Source of the DNA: Streptomyces sp. NBC_01803
Lineage (GTDB): Bacteria > Actinomycetota > Actinomycetes > Streptomycetales > Streptomycetaceae
Direction of reading: 5' to 3'
Length of the DNA stretch: 64,000 bases
NCBI RefSeq assembly: GCF_035917415.1
Contig: NZ_CP109073.1
Coordinates: 1,967,001 to 2,031,000 of the forward strand
Numbering within the stretch: the stretch's first letter is position 1; each line of letters begins with the position of its first letter. A model generated the notes under the pieces. The model saw only the letters and a program-made list of their open reading frames with translations. It was not told where the DNA came from and searched no databases. Made by a program: the position numbers and the translations under genes. This document shows, one piece after another, positions 55,348 to 63,609 of the stretch.

Positions 55348-56133
55348 TCAGCGGCCGGCGCGCCTGGTGAGCTCGACCGCCGCCAGCGCGCCGGCGCTCC
55401 GCAGCGGGCCCGGAGTGGCCGGCAGGACCGGCCAGTCCAGGCTCTGCGCCTGACCGATGAGCACCGGGTCGGCGCCCACGACGACCGGGTTGCCGACCGC
55501 CATCAGCATGTCCAGATCGCTGGAGTGGTCGCCGTAGCAGGCGCAGTCGTCCGGCCCGAGGCCGAGGCCGGCCATCGTGAAGCGCACCGCCGCGGCCTTG
55601 TTCGGGCCGATCATCGGCCGCTCGATCTCGCCGGTCAGCCGCCCGTCGGGGCCGACGATCGGCTCCGAGCAGAGGATGACGTCGGCGCCCAGGTCCTCGG
55701 CCATCGGCTCCAGCAGACCGCGGAAGGACCCGGAGACCAGGACGACGGTGTCCCCGGCGCCCTTGTGCCGCGACGCCGCCGCCCAGGCGGAGACGACCAC
55801 GGCGGTCCGGCCGGCCCGGTACTCCTCGTACCACTCGTGGCCCGCCCGGGTCAGCTCCTCATGGTCCACGCCGGCGAAACGGCGGTAGTAGCGCCGGTTG
55901 ATCTCCGTGCGCGGCACCCCGCCGTCCGCCTGCGCGCGGACCTCGGCCATCACGGCGTCGTGAGCGCTGCCGTCGTCGCCCTGCCGCGCCATCCAGTAGC
56001 GCAGGAAGTGGAACATGCTCTTGACGTTGAGCAGCGTCTCGTCCACGTCGAAGAAGGCCGCCCGGGTCGTGGGCGCGGTCGTGGGCGCGGGCACTGTCGT
56101 GGTGGCACTCGTCGTCGTTTTCACGTCGGTCAT
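55348..56133 (-). CDS. HAD-IB family phosphatase (SerB-like)
   Basis: 261 residues from ATG 56133. Motif I FFDVDETLL (Asp29, Asp31), motif II VVLVSGSFRG, motif III Lys in GPNKAAAV and motif IV YGDHSSDLDML. An inserted helical cap lies between I and II. HAD-IB proteins cleave small phosphoesters or act on glycerol-phosphate-like products. In gamma-butyrolactone and furan pathways a HAD phosphatase removes phosphate after an AfsA-type condensation, which would suit this cluster; that link is inference. It starts 8 bases after the LuxR gene stop. Confidence 0.85.
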   Translation of the reverse strand: MTDVKTTTSATTTVPAPTTAPTTRAAFFDVDETLLNVKSMFHFLRYWMARQGDDGSAHDAVMAEVRAQADGGVPRTEINRRYYRRFAGVDHEELTRAGHEWYEEYRAGRTAVVVSAWAAASRHKGAGDTVVLVSGSFRGLLEPMAEDLGADVILCSEPIVGPDGRLTGEIERPMIGPNKAAAVRFTMAGLGLGPDDCACYGDHSSDLDMLMAVGNPVVVGADPVLIGQAQSLDWPVLPATPGPLRSAGALAAVELTRRAGR

Positions 56134-56141
56134 GGTTCCGG

Positions 56142-56864
56142 TCACCGCCAGGTCGCGTTGAGAAGGGTGGGAACAGGTGCTGCTACGGCGCGGTCGCCGC
56201 ACAGCCCCTCGCGCAGCGCACGGGCCGCGGCGAGGGTGCGGTTGGGGCAGTTGAGCTTGGCGAGGATGTTCGCCACCAGCCGCTTCGCGCCGTGCTCCGA
56301 GATACGCAGCCGACGCGCGATCTGCTTGTTGCTGTAGCCGTCCACCAGCAGCACCAGCGCTTCCTTCTCGCGCGGCGTCAGTCGGGGGGCGGCCTGTGTC
56401 CGGGGCTCGCCGTGCCCGGCACGGTGCAGCAGGGCGCGGGTGAGCGCGGGCGGGATGTACACCTCACCGGCGTCCATGGCGCTGAGGACCTCGTCCAGCG
56501 TGTGGGGGTCGAGGTCGTCCATGGGCAGCAGCGACGCGCCCGGCAGCGAGGTGACCTGGTCGAGGTTGACCTCGCTCGGCCTGGGAAGCAGCAGCAGGAC
56601 CCGTATCCCCCGGTGGGCCGCGCGCCGTAGCGCGGCCTCCCCGCCGTGATCCGCCGTATCGGACGCGGTGAGCAGGATGTCGGTGTCCGGATCCCGCACG
56701 GCTTCGACGGCGGCATCGAGGCCGGGGTACGCGGAGCAGTGGCCGACGACGTCCAGCGAGCGGAGCATGGCCTCGACGCCGTAGCGCTGAAGGTCGTTGC
56801 GGATGGCCAGGAAGATGTTGAGCGGTCGGGTCGCGGCGTGCAGGGCTGCGCGGCTGAGCGACAT
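56142..56864 (-). CDS. LuxR-family regulator with atypical receiver domain
   Basis: 240 residues from ATG 56864 (GGGGAA six bases upstream). The N-terminal ~150 residues have a receiver-like alternation (NIFLAIRNDLQRYGVEAMLRSL, DILLTASDTADHGGE), but no aspartate stands at the phosphorylation strand end (LLTAS), so control by phosphate is doubtful. The C-terminal HTH is standard: LTPREKEALVLLVDGYSNKQIARRL and AKRLVANILAKLNCPNRTLA. In operon with the HAD gene; probably the cluster regulator. Confidence 0.85.
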   Translation of the reverse strand: MSLSRAALHAATRPLNIFLAIRNDLQRYGVEAMLRSLDVVGHCSAYPGLDAAVEAVRDPDTDILLTASDTADHGGEAALRRAAHRGIRVLLLLPRPSEVNLDQVTSLPGASLLPMDDLDPHTLDEVLSAMDAGEVYIPPALTRALLHRAGHGEPRTQAAPRLTPREKEALVLLVDGYSNKQIARRLRISEHGAKRLVANILAKLNCPNRTLAAARALREGLCGDRAVAAPVPTLLNATWR

Positions 56865-57414
56865 GTGTGTTTCCCCCACGGGTGATTCCGGTTGAACCGG
56901 ATGGGTGCATCCGTACGACTGACGCTAGCCGCGCGGGGCCCGCCGGAACGGTCCACTGCCTCCAAGACCGGACCAGGGGTGGCCAAAAGGAGTAGCGAGG
57001 CAACCTATCCGCGCGGGGCGGATCATCGGGGCGCACCTACCACCGCGGCACCACCACGAGGCCCCCGTCGGGACGACCCATCGGGACGCCCCGGAAGGGC
57101 GCGGCCGGCCGGGAGTTCCCCAGGCCCGGAGCCAGCCACCGAACCTCGGGAGGAGGCAGCTGGGGCCGACACCCGGGGACACGACCCGCCGCGCGGACGA
57201 CCGGTGCCGGGTGGGGGCCGGTGGTCGGGGACGGCGGAGCGGACGTGCGCCGGACGCGGTGCGTCGGACGCGCGAGCGAACACCCGGGGGCCGGGCTTCG
57301 CTCGGTGGGGTGGTGTTCCGGCCTCGCCCGGGGGCGGCCGGGGCCGTTCCCCCGGGCCGGGGGGCCGGGGGGACGTGCGTCGGCGGGAGTGGGGGGACTA
57401 CCGGAGTGGGGGGA
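56865..57414. other. Intergenic stretch without a convincing gene
   Basis: 550 bases of very GC-rich sequence between the LuxR gene and the convergent end of the TetR gene. Open frames exist only because stop codons are rare at this composition; their products are Arg/Gly/Pro-rich and not protein-like. A doubled GTGGGGGGACTA element lies at 57390-57418. No RNA gene seen. Confidence 0.6.
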
Positions 57415-58005
57415 CTAAACGCCGGCCGGTTCGGGGACGGCGTCGGACAGGGCTTTGCGGGCGAACGCCACGACGTACTCGCGGAGATCGGGGTGCGGCG
57501 GGGCGGTGCCCAGGATCATGCGGGCCATCTGCGGCACCGCGTTGGGCCAGGCGGCCAGGCCGATCAGGCTCAGCAGACAGGCCGCCACCCGCGGCGAGAT
57601 CCCGGTGCCGAAGGTCTCCGCGAGGTTGGCCACCTTGCGTTCGTAGAGCGAGGCGCGTTCGGACTCGTTGGGCAGGGGGTCGTCGCGATAGTGCAGGGCC
57701 TCCCAGAGGAAGAGCCGCACGAGCGAGGGGTTGGCGCGGTGGAAGTCGTACACCCGCCCCACGTACTCGGCGGGGTCGTCGCCGGGGGCCAGCGGGACGG
57801 CAGCGGCCAGCTCGTCGAGGGCCTGGCCGACGACCTGGTCGAAGAGCTTCTGCTTATTGCCGAAATACCCGTAGATGCGCTCCTTGTTGACGTTCGCGAG
57901 GGCGGCGATGCGGTCCACTCGGGCGCCCGCGATGCCGTGAGCTGCGAACTCTTCCTTCGCGGCGGAGAGGAGCCGTTGCTTGGTGGGAGTCGGATCCTGC
58001 GTCAT
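57415..58005 (-). CDS. TetR-family transcriptional regulator
   Basis: 196 residues. The HTH is RLLSAAKEEFAAHGIAGARVDRIAALANVNKERIYGYFGNKQKLF, a classic TetR N-terminus; the rest is the helical ligand domain. It is divergent from the gene at 58243, and the gap carries inverted TTGG/CCAA repeats (58036-58075) that are its probable operator. It likely represses itself and the neighbour. Ligand unknown. Confidence 0.92.
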   Translation of the reverse strand: MTQDPTPTKQRLLSAAKEEFAAHGIAGARVDRIAALANVNKERIYGYFGNKQKLFDQVVGQALDELAAAVPLAPGDDPAEYVGRVYDFHRANPSLVRLFLWEALHYRDDPLPNESERASLYERKVANLAETFGTGISPRVAACLLSLIGLAAWPNAVPQMARMILGTAPPHPDLREYVVAFARKALSDAVPEPAGV

Positions 58006-58035
58006 TCCCCCAGCTTAGGGTGCGAGGGCCAGCAA

Positions 58036-58076
58036 TCCAACCAACTGGATGGTTGACTTCCAACTAGTTGGTTGAC
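58036..58076. promoter_or_regulatory. TetR operator
   Basis: Contains the perfect palindrome CCAACTAGTTGG (58060-58071) and an adjacent inverted pair CAACC...GGTTG (58038-58055). All arms share the CCAACY core, giving two overlapping dyads, usual for TetR dimers binding as a pair. Confidence 0.75.
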
Positions 58077-58242
58077 TACCGTCGAATAGTCACCGCGGCC
58101 AGCGCCGCCCGCGGTCCCAGGACACAGCACGGACCCACCACACCGACCTCTCACGGACCCGCGCGGACCCGCGCGGACCCCACCACACTGACCCGCGCGG
58201 ACACCCACAGACACCCACGCAGCTTCCCGAATGAGGAATCCC

Positions 58243-58854
58243 ATGACCGACACCGCAGTGGCCCTCCACGATGTCGCCCGCGCCGACCGAGCGCTGATCC
58301 AGGCCGGGCTGCCCCTGCGCGAGGGCTGGGTTCCGCGGCGCGTCCGCGTGGCGGAGCACGACGGCCGTCCGGTGACCGTCGTCCGCTTCCACAAGGAGGC
58401 CCGCCCCGGCGAGGGAGTCCACCTCACGGTGGTGCTCGATGACGACGACGTCCTGCTCGGCTACACCCGGCTCGATCCCGACGACCCGGCCCAGGTCGGC
58501 CCGCTTCCGCCGGAGCACGAGGCCCGCGAGGCCGCGTTCGCCTTCGTCACCGCGTTCGACCCGGCGTACGCCGCCGGGCTGACCGTGCAGTGGATCGCGC
58601 GGCACGACGAGCACGTGGCCGGTCCCGACGGCGCGGCCACCGTCTCCGGCATCAAGGTCAAGACCCGCCACCGCGACGGCCTGTACGCATGGGTCGTGAT
58701 CGGCCCCGGCGGCACCGTGCTCACATACGAGCGCGACATCCGCTGGGACTCGGCCGCCGGCCGGCGCGGCACACAGATGTGGCTCCACGACGTCTGGATC
58801 GCCGCTCACGAGGGCCGCGGGCCGCGGCCGTCGTCGCCGTACGCACTCGGCTGA
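58243..58854 (+). CDS. Unknown protein, TetR-linked
   Basis: 203 residues from ATG 58243 (GAGGAA upstream; an ATG at 58231 is in frame). Soluble, acidic, with strands such as VRVAEHDGRPVTVVRF, VHLTVVLDDDDVLLGYTRLD, YAWVVIGPGGTVLTYERDI. The second half (GIKVKTRHRDGLYAWVVIG) repeats the style of the first. No catalytic motif found. Divergent from the TetR gene and followed by a small membrane protein gene 59 bases on, so the two may be an operon induced by the TetR ligand. Confidence 0.7.
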   Translation: MTDTAVALHDVARADRALIQAGLPLREGWVPRRVRVAEHDGRPVTVVRFHKEARPGEGVHLTVVLDDDDVLLGYTRLDPDDPAQVGPLPPEHEAREAAFAFVTAFDPAYAAGLTVQWIARHDEHVAGPDGAATVSGIKVKTRHRDGLYAWVVIGPGGTVLTYERDIRWDSAAGRRGTQMWLHDVWIAAHEGRGPRPSSPYALG

Positions 58855-58913
58855 GCCTCCGCCACCCCGGCCAGCCCCCACGCTTCCCCGACGAAACAGG
58901 ATTGCGACCGACC

Positions 58914-59237
58914 ATGCACAGCACCGTTTCACACACCAGCGCCACCGCCGTGACGCCCGCTTCCGCCACCGACACGACCCCCGCCACCACTCCCGGCCAG
59001 GCCCCGGCGGCGGCCCTTCCACTGCCGTCCGTGCATATGCGCGTGCTGATTACGTGGCTGGCCGTTTACCCATCCATCACCATCGTGCAGATACTGCTCG
59101 GGCCGTCTTTGGAGAACCTTTCGGTGCCCGTGCGCGTCCTGATCATCACCGGGCTCGTTGTCCCGGTCGTGGTCTACGCCCTGGTGCCGGTCCTGCTGAA
59201 GATGAGGGCCGCGATCCTGCGGCTGCGCAGGCCCTGA
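58914..59237 (+). CDS. Small two-span membrane protein
   Basis: 107 residues. A Thr/Ala/Pro-rich soluble head of ~40 residues precedes two membrane helices (MRVLITWLAVYPSITIVQIL and VPVRVLIITGLVVPVVVYALVPVLL), then a basic tail KMRAAILRLRRP. Probably cotranscribed with the preceding gene. Function unknown. Confidence 0.7.
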   Translation: MHSTVSHTSATAVTPASATDTTPATTPGQAPAAALPLPSVHMRVLITWLAVYPSITIVQILLGPSLENLSVPVRVLIITGLVVPVVVYALVPVLLKMRAAILRLRRP

Positions 59238-59355
59238 CCGGGGTCCCGCCACGGCGGCGGGGCCAAGGCCGCGGGTTCGGGACGGTGCCCGGCCGTCCCG
59301 GACCCGCGGCCGCCGACCATTGGCCCGGCCGGACAAAAAAACAATTGCGCACCCG

Positions 59356-59376
59356 CTGATCCTGGTAAAGGATCAG
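59356..59376. promoter_or_regulatory. Inverted repeat upstream of the two-component operon
   Basis: CTGATCCT-GGTAA-AGGATCAG, a perfect 8-bp stem with a 5-base loop, follows an A-rich run (ACAAAAAAACAATT) and precedes TTTATACC. It is either a weak terminator for the small membrane protein or an operator for the kinase operon. Confidence 0.45.
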
Positions 59377-59603
59377 ACGGGGCGCTCTTTATACCAACCG
59401 AACTGACTATCGGTTATGCTGCCGCAAGATGTGCAGTGCTATCCGGCATCGCCCGGAGGGGGAAAGCTCTTGACGATTACCGGCATGCAGTCATATTCAC
59501 ATCCGCCGACCAGTCTCCGCTCATGTCCCTGCCCCACGGCCGCGCCTGTCCCAAGCGACGGCGCGGCGGCGGCGGTCGGCCGCCGGACGGGGAGGACGGC
59601 CCG

Positions 59604-60716
59604 GTGAGCGCCGCCCCGGACAGGTCTGCCGACACCCTCCTCGTGGCATCTTTACGCCGCCAAGAGGATTCGGTAATCGAGCAATATCACGCCCGGCTGC
59701 GCGCGATGAGCAGTCCACTTGTCGCCGCTCCCGAAGCCTGGGCGCAGTGCGAGCTCCAGGGCCGCCGCATATTCCGCGACTGCGTCGCCAGCCTCGCCCA
59801 GGGCCGCGCGGCCGTATCGGACACCCACATCGCCGAGGTCGTCGACCTCGGCGGCGAGCGTGTCCGGCAGGGCATCCACCTGACCCATTCCGTGCGGGCG
59901 GGGGTCGTGCTCTTCGACGTCGTCCTCGACCGGATCATCCAGTTCGCCAAGGACACCGGCATCTCCTGGCAGACCTACTCGGCCGCCGTGCGCTCGCTGC
60001 AACAGGGCATCGGCAGACGCCTGGAGGCCGGCTCCATCGGCTACGACTCCTTCATGCTCGACCGCGTGCGGGAGGTCCACGACCAGGGTCACCGCCGGCT
60101 CGCCAGGGAGATCCACGACCAGATCGGCAACTCGCTCAGTCTGGCCATGCGTCAGCTGGAACTGTTCGAGGGTGAGTTGACCCGAGAACGGCACACCGTG
60201 CCCGAGCATGTACGGGCCGCTCAGGCGGCCATCCTCGAAACCCTCGCCAGCACCAGGGAGCTCGTCACCGAGCTGCGCCGCCCCGCCGTGGGCGGCAGCC
60301 TGGAGGCCGCGCTCACCCGGTTCGTCGAGTCCATGGGCGAACCGGGTCTGTCCGTTCAGGTGTGGGTGCGCGGCCTCGACGAGTGGATGCCCGGCCCGCT
60401 CGCCGAGGAGTTGTACATCATGGTCCGCGAATGCCTGCGCAACGCGTTCGCGCACGCCGGAGCGGGAAATATCGTGGTCAACATCGACATCGCGCCGCAC
60501 GAGATCCAGACCGAGATCATCGACGACGGACGCGGCTTCGACGTTGCCACGGTGTCCCGCCAAGGCTCCACCAACGGCCTGACCGGGCTGAGGGAGCGTG
60601 CGGAGCTGCTCGGCGGCACCCTGCACATCCACTCCTCACCGGGCCGCGGCACCGACGTCACCATCTGGATCCCGATCAAGGCGGAGACCGATGAACGAGT
60701 TGACAGGCGGCGCTGA
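59604..60716 (+). CDS. Sensor histidine kinase, NarL/DegS-type (HisKA_3)
   Basis: 370 residues from GTG 59604 (GGGGAGG eight bases upstream); the frame stays open to 59436. There is no membrane span, so it is a cytoplasmic sensor. A helical N-domain (RRQEDSVIEQYHARLRAM, HSVRAGVVLFDVVLDRIIQFAKD) is followed by the phosphoacceptor region RRLAREIHDQIGNSLSLAMRQLEL (His171) and the ATPase motifs RECLRNAFAHAGA (N box), EIIDDGRGFD and NGLTGLRERAELLGG. Codon 17 is TTA, so translation may need bldA. Overlaps the response regulator by 26 bases. Confidence 0.88.
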   Translation: MSAAPDRSADTLLVASLRRQEDSVIEQYHARLRAMSSPLVAAPEAWAQCELQGRRIFRDCVASLAQGRAAVSDTHIAEVVDLGGERVRQGIHLTHSVRAGVVLFDVVLDRIIQFAKDTGISWQTYSAAVRSLQQGIGRRLEAGSIGYDSFMLDRVREVHDQGHRRLAREIHDQIGNSLSLAMRQLELFEGELTRERHTVPEHVRAAQAAILETLASTRELVTELRRPAVGGSLEAALTRFVESMGEPGLSVQVWVRGLDEWMPGPLAEELYIMVRECLRNAFAHAGAGNIVVNIDIAPHEIQTEIIDDGRGFDVATVSRQGSTNGLTGLRERAELLGGTLHIHSSPGRGTDVTIWIPIKAETDERVDRRR

Positions 60717-61521
60717 AACCAGGCGCCCGTCGGAGAGAGCGACGGAGACAACGGGCCCGAGAACGGCCCCCAGGACGGTGCGGATCGTGGTCGCGGACGA
60801 CCACATCCTGCTGCGCGAAGCACTGTGCGACCTGCTCGGCTCCGAACCGGGCCTGGAGGTCGTCGCCCAGGCCGGCGACGGGGAGGAGGTCGTGCGGCTG
60901 GCGGCCGAACACCGGCCGGACGTCGTGCTCCTGGACATCGAGATGCCCCGCAACGAACCCGCCGTCACCGTGCGACGCCTGCTGCAACGCGACCCGACGC
61001 TGCGCATCATCGTGCTGAGCATGTACGACGGGCCGCACTTCGTGCAGGATCTGCTCGCCCTCGGGGTGCGCGGGTATCTGCACAAGAGCACCGGGCGCGA
61101 GACGCTGGTGACCGCCGTGCGCGGCCGTGACGACGGGGAGCGCCGCACGGTGACCCTGTCCGTCTCCGCGCACAGCCTGCGCGGCCCGTCGCCGGAGCGG
61201 GAGGACGACGACGTGCTGTCGGAGCGTGAGGTGCAGGTGCTCACGCGGGTGTCGCGGGCGATGAGCAACCGGCAGATCGCCAGTGAACTCGGCATCGCCG
61301 AGGGCACGGTGAAGCGCCACATGCGGAACATCTTCACCAAGCTGGACGCCGTGTCCCGGATCGACGCCGTCAACAAGGCGACCGAACGGGCCCTGTTGCC
61401 GCGGCAGAAGCCGGCCGCCCTGGCGGCGGTCGCGGGCGGAGCCGCCGGGGCGGCGGGGCGGACGGCGGGCCGCAGGGCTCAAGGCGCCGCCCCGATACCG
61501 CTGTTCGGCAGACGGCTCTGA
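60691..61521 (+). CDS. NarL/LuxR-type response regulator
   Basis: 276 residues from ATG 60691. The receiver domain has VVADDHILLREALCDLL, phosphoacceptor Asp82 in VVLLDIEMP, IIVLSMYD and GYLHKST (conserved Lys). The LuxR HTH is LSEREVQVLTRVSRAMSNRQIASELGIAEGTVKRHMRNIFTKLDA. An Ala/Gly/Arg-rich tail follows. Cognate partner of the overlapping kinase; targets unknown. Confidence 0.93.
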   Translation: MNELTGGAETRRPSERATETTGPRTAPRTVRIVVADDHILLREALCDLLGSEPGLEVVAQAGDGEEVVRLAAEHRPDVVLLDIEMPRNEPAVTVRRLLQRDPTLRIIVLSMYDGPHFVQDLLALGVRGYLHKSTGRETLVTAVRGRDDGERRTVTLSVSAHSLRGPSPEREDDDVLSEREVQVLTRVSRAMSNRQIASELGIAEGTVKRHMRNIFTKLDAVSRIDAVNKATERALLPRQKPAALAAVAGGAAGAAGRTAGRRAQGAAPIPLFGRRL

Positions 61522-61623
61522 CGCGGCGGGTGTGACCCCCGGTACCGGCGCCGACCCGGGCCGGTACGGGGGGTCACGCCCGCGCGCGGCGTGACACAGC
61601 TGCCTCTCTCCACCGCCGGGCGC

Positions 61624-62571
61624 TCACACGACTTCGGCCAGCCGGGCCAACAGCACGACGTGCGCGATGTGTTGGGTCACCATGAACGCCCGGTACGGCT
61701 CGCCGGCGCGGTCGGCGTCGTGCCGCGTGGTCCAGCACAGCACCGCCACCGCGCCCGCCCCGACCGCCAGCACCCCGGCCGTCGGCGCCAGCACGGCGGC
61801 GTACGGGCGGGCCGCCACGGCGAATCCGGCCGCGACGCCCAGCGCGCCCAGCGCGGCGACCCACCGCGCGGGCGCCTCGCCCCAGGCCGTCACCGAGGTG
61901 CGGCGGCCTGCCGCCGCGTCACCCTCGGCGTGCGCGAAGTCCTTGGTCACCGCGCCCACCGCCGCCATCCACAGCGCCATGCCGACGGCCAGCACCACCG
62001 AGGCGCCCGAGGGCCGCCCGACGCCGGACGCCAGCCAGCCGCTCGCGTACGACAGCAGCCCCATCGCCAGCACGGCGGCCGAGGTCGCGGTCGTGCTCCG
62101 CTTCAGCGGCCAGGGCCCGGCCGAGTAGGCGCAGCCGATCAGCAGGAACGCCAGCACGCACCCGAGCAGTGCCACGTTCCCGGCCAGCAGGGCGAACGCC
62201 ACGGCGCCGGCCGCGCACAGCCACGTCATCCGGGCGGCCGACTCGGGCGAGAGGTCGCCTCGGGCGATCGGCCGGCCGGTGCCGTTCACCCGGTCTTCCG
62301 CCACGTCCGACACGCCGTTGAGGCCGTAGGCGAACGCGGCGGCGAGCGCCCAGCACAGCGCCGGGCCGATGAGCCAGGGCCCCCAGCCGGTCAGCCGGCC
62401 GCCGTCCGCGAGGGCGGCGCCGACGAGAAAACGGACCAGGAAGATCGCCTGCACGCTGGGGCGTGTCTCCTCGAAGAACAGGAGGACTTCCCGAGGCTCG
62501 ATCGGCGCGTTCCGGGCGCGGTTCCGCACAAGGTTGTCCCGCGGTCGTCTCTGAGGGGCGTATTCCCACAT
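61624..62571 (-). CDS. UbiA-family prenyltransferase
   Basis: About 315 residues with 8-9 membrane spans. Two Asp-rich Mg-diphosphate motifs: NGVSDVAEDRVNG (NxxxDxxxD) and KDFAHAEGD (DxxxxxxxD type). The family transfers isoprenyl chains to aromatic or other acceptors in membranes. No quinone genes are adjacent; a specialised meroterpenoid or lipid role is possible. ATG 62571 chosen; an ATG at 62607 is in frame and neither has a strong ribosome site. Confidence 0.85.
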   Translation of the reverse strand: MWEYAPQRRPRDNLVRNRARNAPIEPREVLLFFEETRPSVQAIFLVRFLVGAALADGGRLTGWGPWLIGPALCWALAAAFAYGLNGVSDVAEDRVNGTGRPIARGDLSPESAARMTWLCAAGAVAFALLAGNVALLGCVLAFLLIGCAYSAGPWPLKRSTTATSAAVLAMGLLSYASGWLASGVGRPSGASVVLAVGMALWMAAVGAVTKDFAHAEGDAAAGRRTSVTAWGEAPARWVAALGALGVAAGFAVAARPYAAVLAPTAGVLAVGAGAVAVLCWTTRHDADRAGEPYRAFMVTQHIAHVVLLARLAEVV

Positions 62572-62707
62572 GGGCGCACAGTAGCCAGACTCTTCGAGGC
62601 CGCGCATGCCCCGTCCGGCGGGTCCGGCGATACCCCTTTGGGGGAAGGGAGGTGGTATCGAAAGACCCGCCGGACGGCGGCGGCCGGGGTGGCCGGGGTG
62701 GCCGGGG

Positions 62708-63295
62708 TCATTGTTCCCGCTGGGCTCCGGTCACCGAGGGCAGGTTCACCAGAACGGTCGTCAGCAGACCGATCATCAGGCCCGTGAAGTGGACCTGTTG
62801 TGCGGCGCCTATGTAGATCCAGTAGCCGTAGAACATGCCGCCGCACAGGAAGAGGAAGAAAAGCCCCATGAATCCGGCGAGGGCGTAGTTGGCCCGCTGC
62901 GTCGTGTTGATGCTGACGGTCTCGCCGCGCGCCCGCCGCCACATCGCGGTCGCGGCCCAGGCGAGCAACGCCACGGCCAGGACCTCGTAGACGATGACGC
63001 CGATGAGGGCCGGGGTCGCCATGGCCTCCGGCAGGGCGCGCCACTCCAGGCCGTTGCCGCGCACCGGGTCACCCTTGAGGTCGCCCATGGTGATCATGCT
63101 GCTGATGAGCGCCTTGTTGGTGCCGAAGTCGTCCACGTTGTTGAGCGTGACCAGCCCCAGCCAGAGGGTGAGGCCGCTCAGCAGAAACGCGTTCAGCGCC
63201 GTCAGTCTCGAACGGATCGGCAGATCCTGCCGGTTGGCCGTGGGGCCGGGCAGAGGTGTGCTGTTCTCCGGAAGCGTGTTGGTGGTCACTGCCAT
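62708..63295 (-). CDS. DUF2165-family membrane protein
   Basis: 195 residues with four spans (LTALNAFLLSGLTLWLGLVTLNN, PALIGVIVYEVLAVALLAWAA, ANYALAGFMGLFFLFLCGGMFYGYW, FTGLMIGLLTTVLVNLP). The first extracytoplasmic loop NNVDDFGTNKALISSMITMGD and the later ALPEAM fit the DUF2165 pattern (DxGTNxxFV...MDxT). Function unknown. Confidence 0.8.
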   Translation of the reverse strand: MAVTTNTLPENSTPLPGPTANRQDLPIRSRLTALNAFLLSGLTLWLGLVTLNNVDDFGTNKALISSMITMGDLKGDPVRGNGLEWRALPEAMATPALIGVIVYEVLAVALLAWAATAMWRRARGETVSINTTQRANYALAGFMGLFFLFLCGGMFYGYWIYIGAAQQVHFTGLMIGLLTTVLVNLPSVTGAQREQ

Positions 63296-63609
63296 GAGAG
63301 GTGTCTCCTCGGCTGCGGATGGGGACCGATGCCCTCAGCGTGCCGGGGTCACCACCCCGCCCAACAGCTCTCTTTTCTGCTCCCCCTTCCTGCCTCCCCG
63401 GTCAACCGCCCCGTTCGGCGTGCCCGTTCGGCCAGGGGCCGCCGCGCGCCGGCCGCCCCGACGACCGTCCGTTTCCGCCCTGCGGAAACAGGTTGTCATG
63501 TCCCCGATCCCAGACGTTCAGGGTGTGGCCAGGGCACCGTCCCGCTCGGCTGTCACCGTCTCTCTCGGTCACCGCAACAGCTCGCCCGATCGACGAGAGG
63601 GACCCCCAC

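Noticed and set aside
56892..57890. 332-codon frame between the LuxR and TetR genes
   Set aside because: Arg/Gly/Pro-rich, overlaps tetR antisense and has no recognisable domain.
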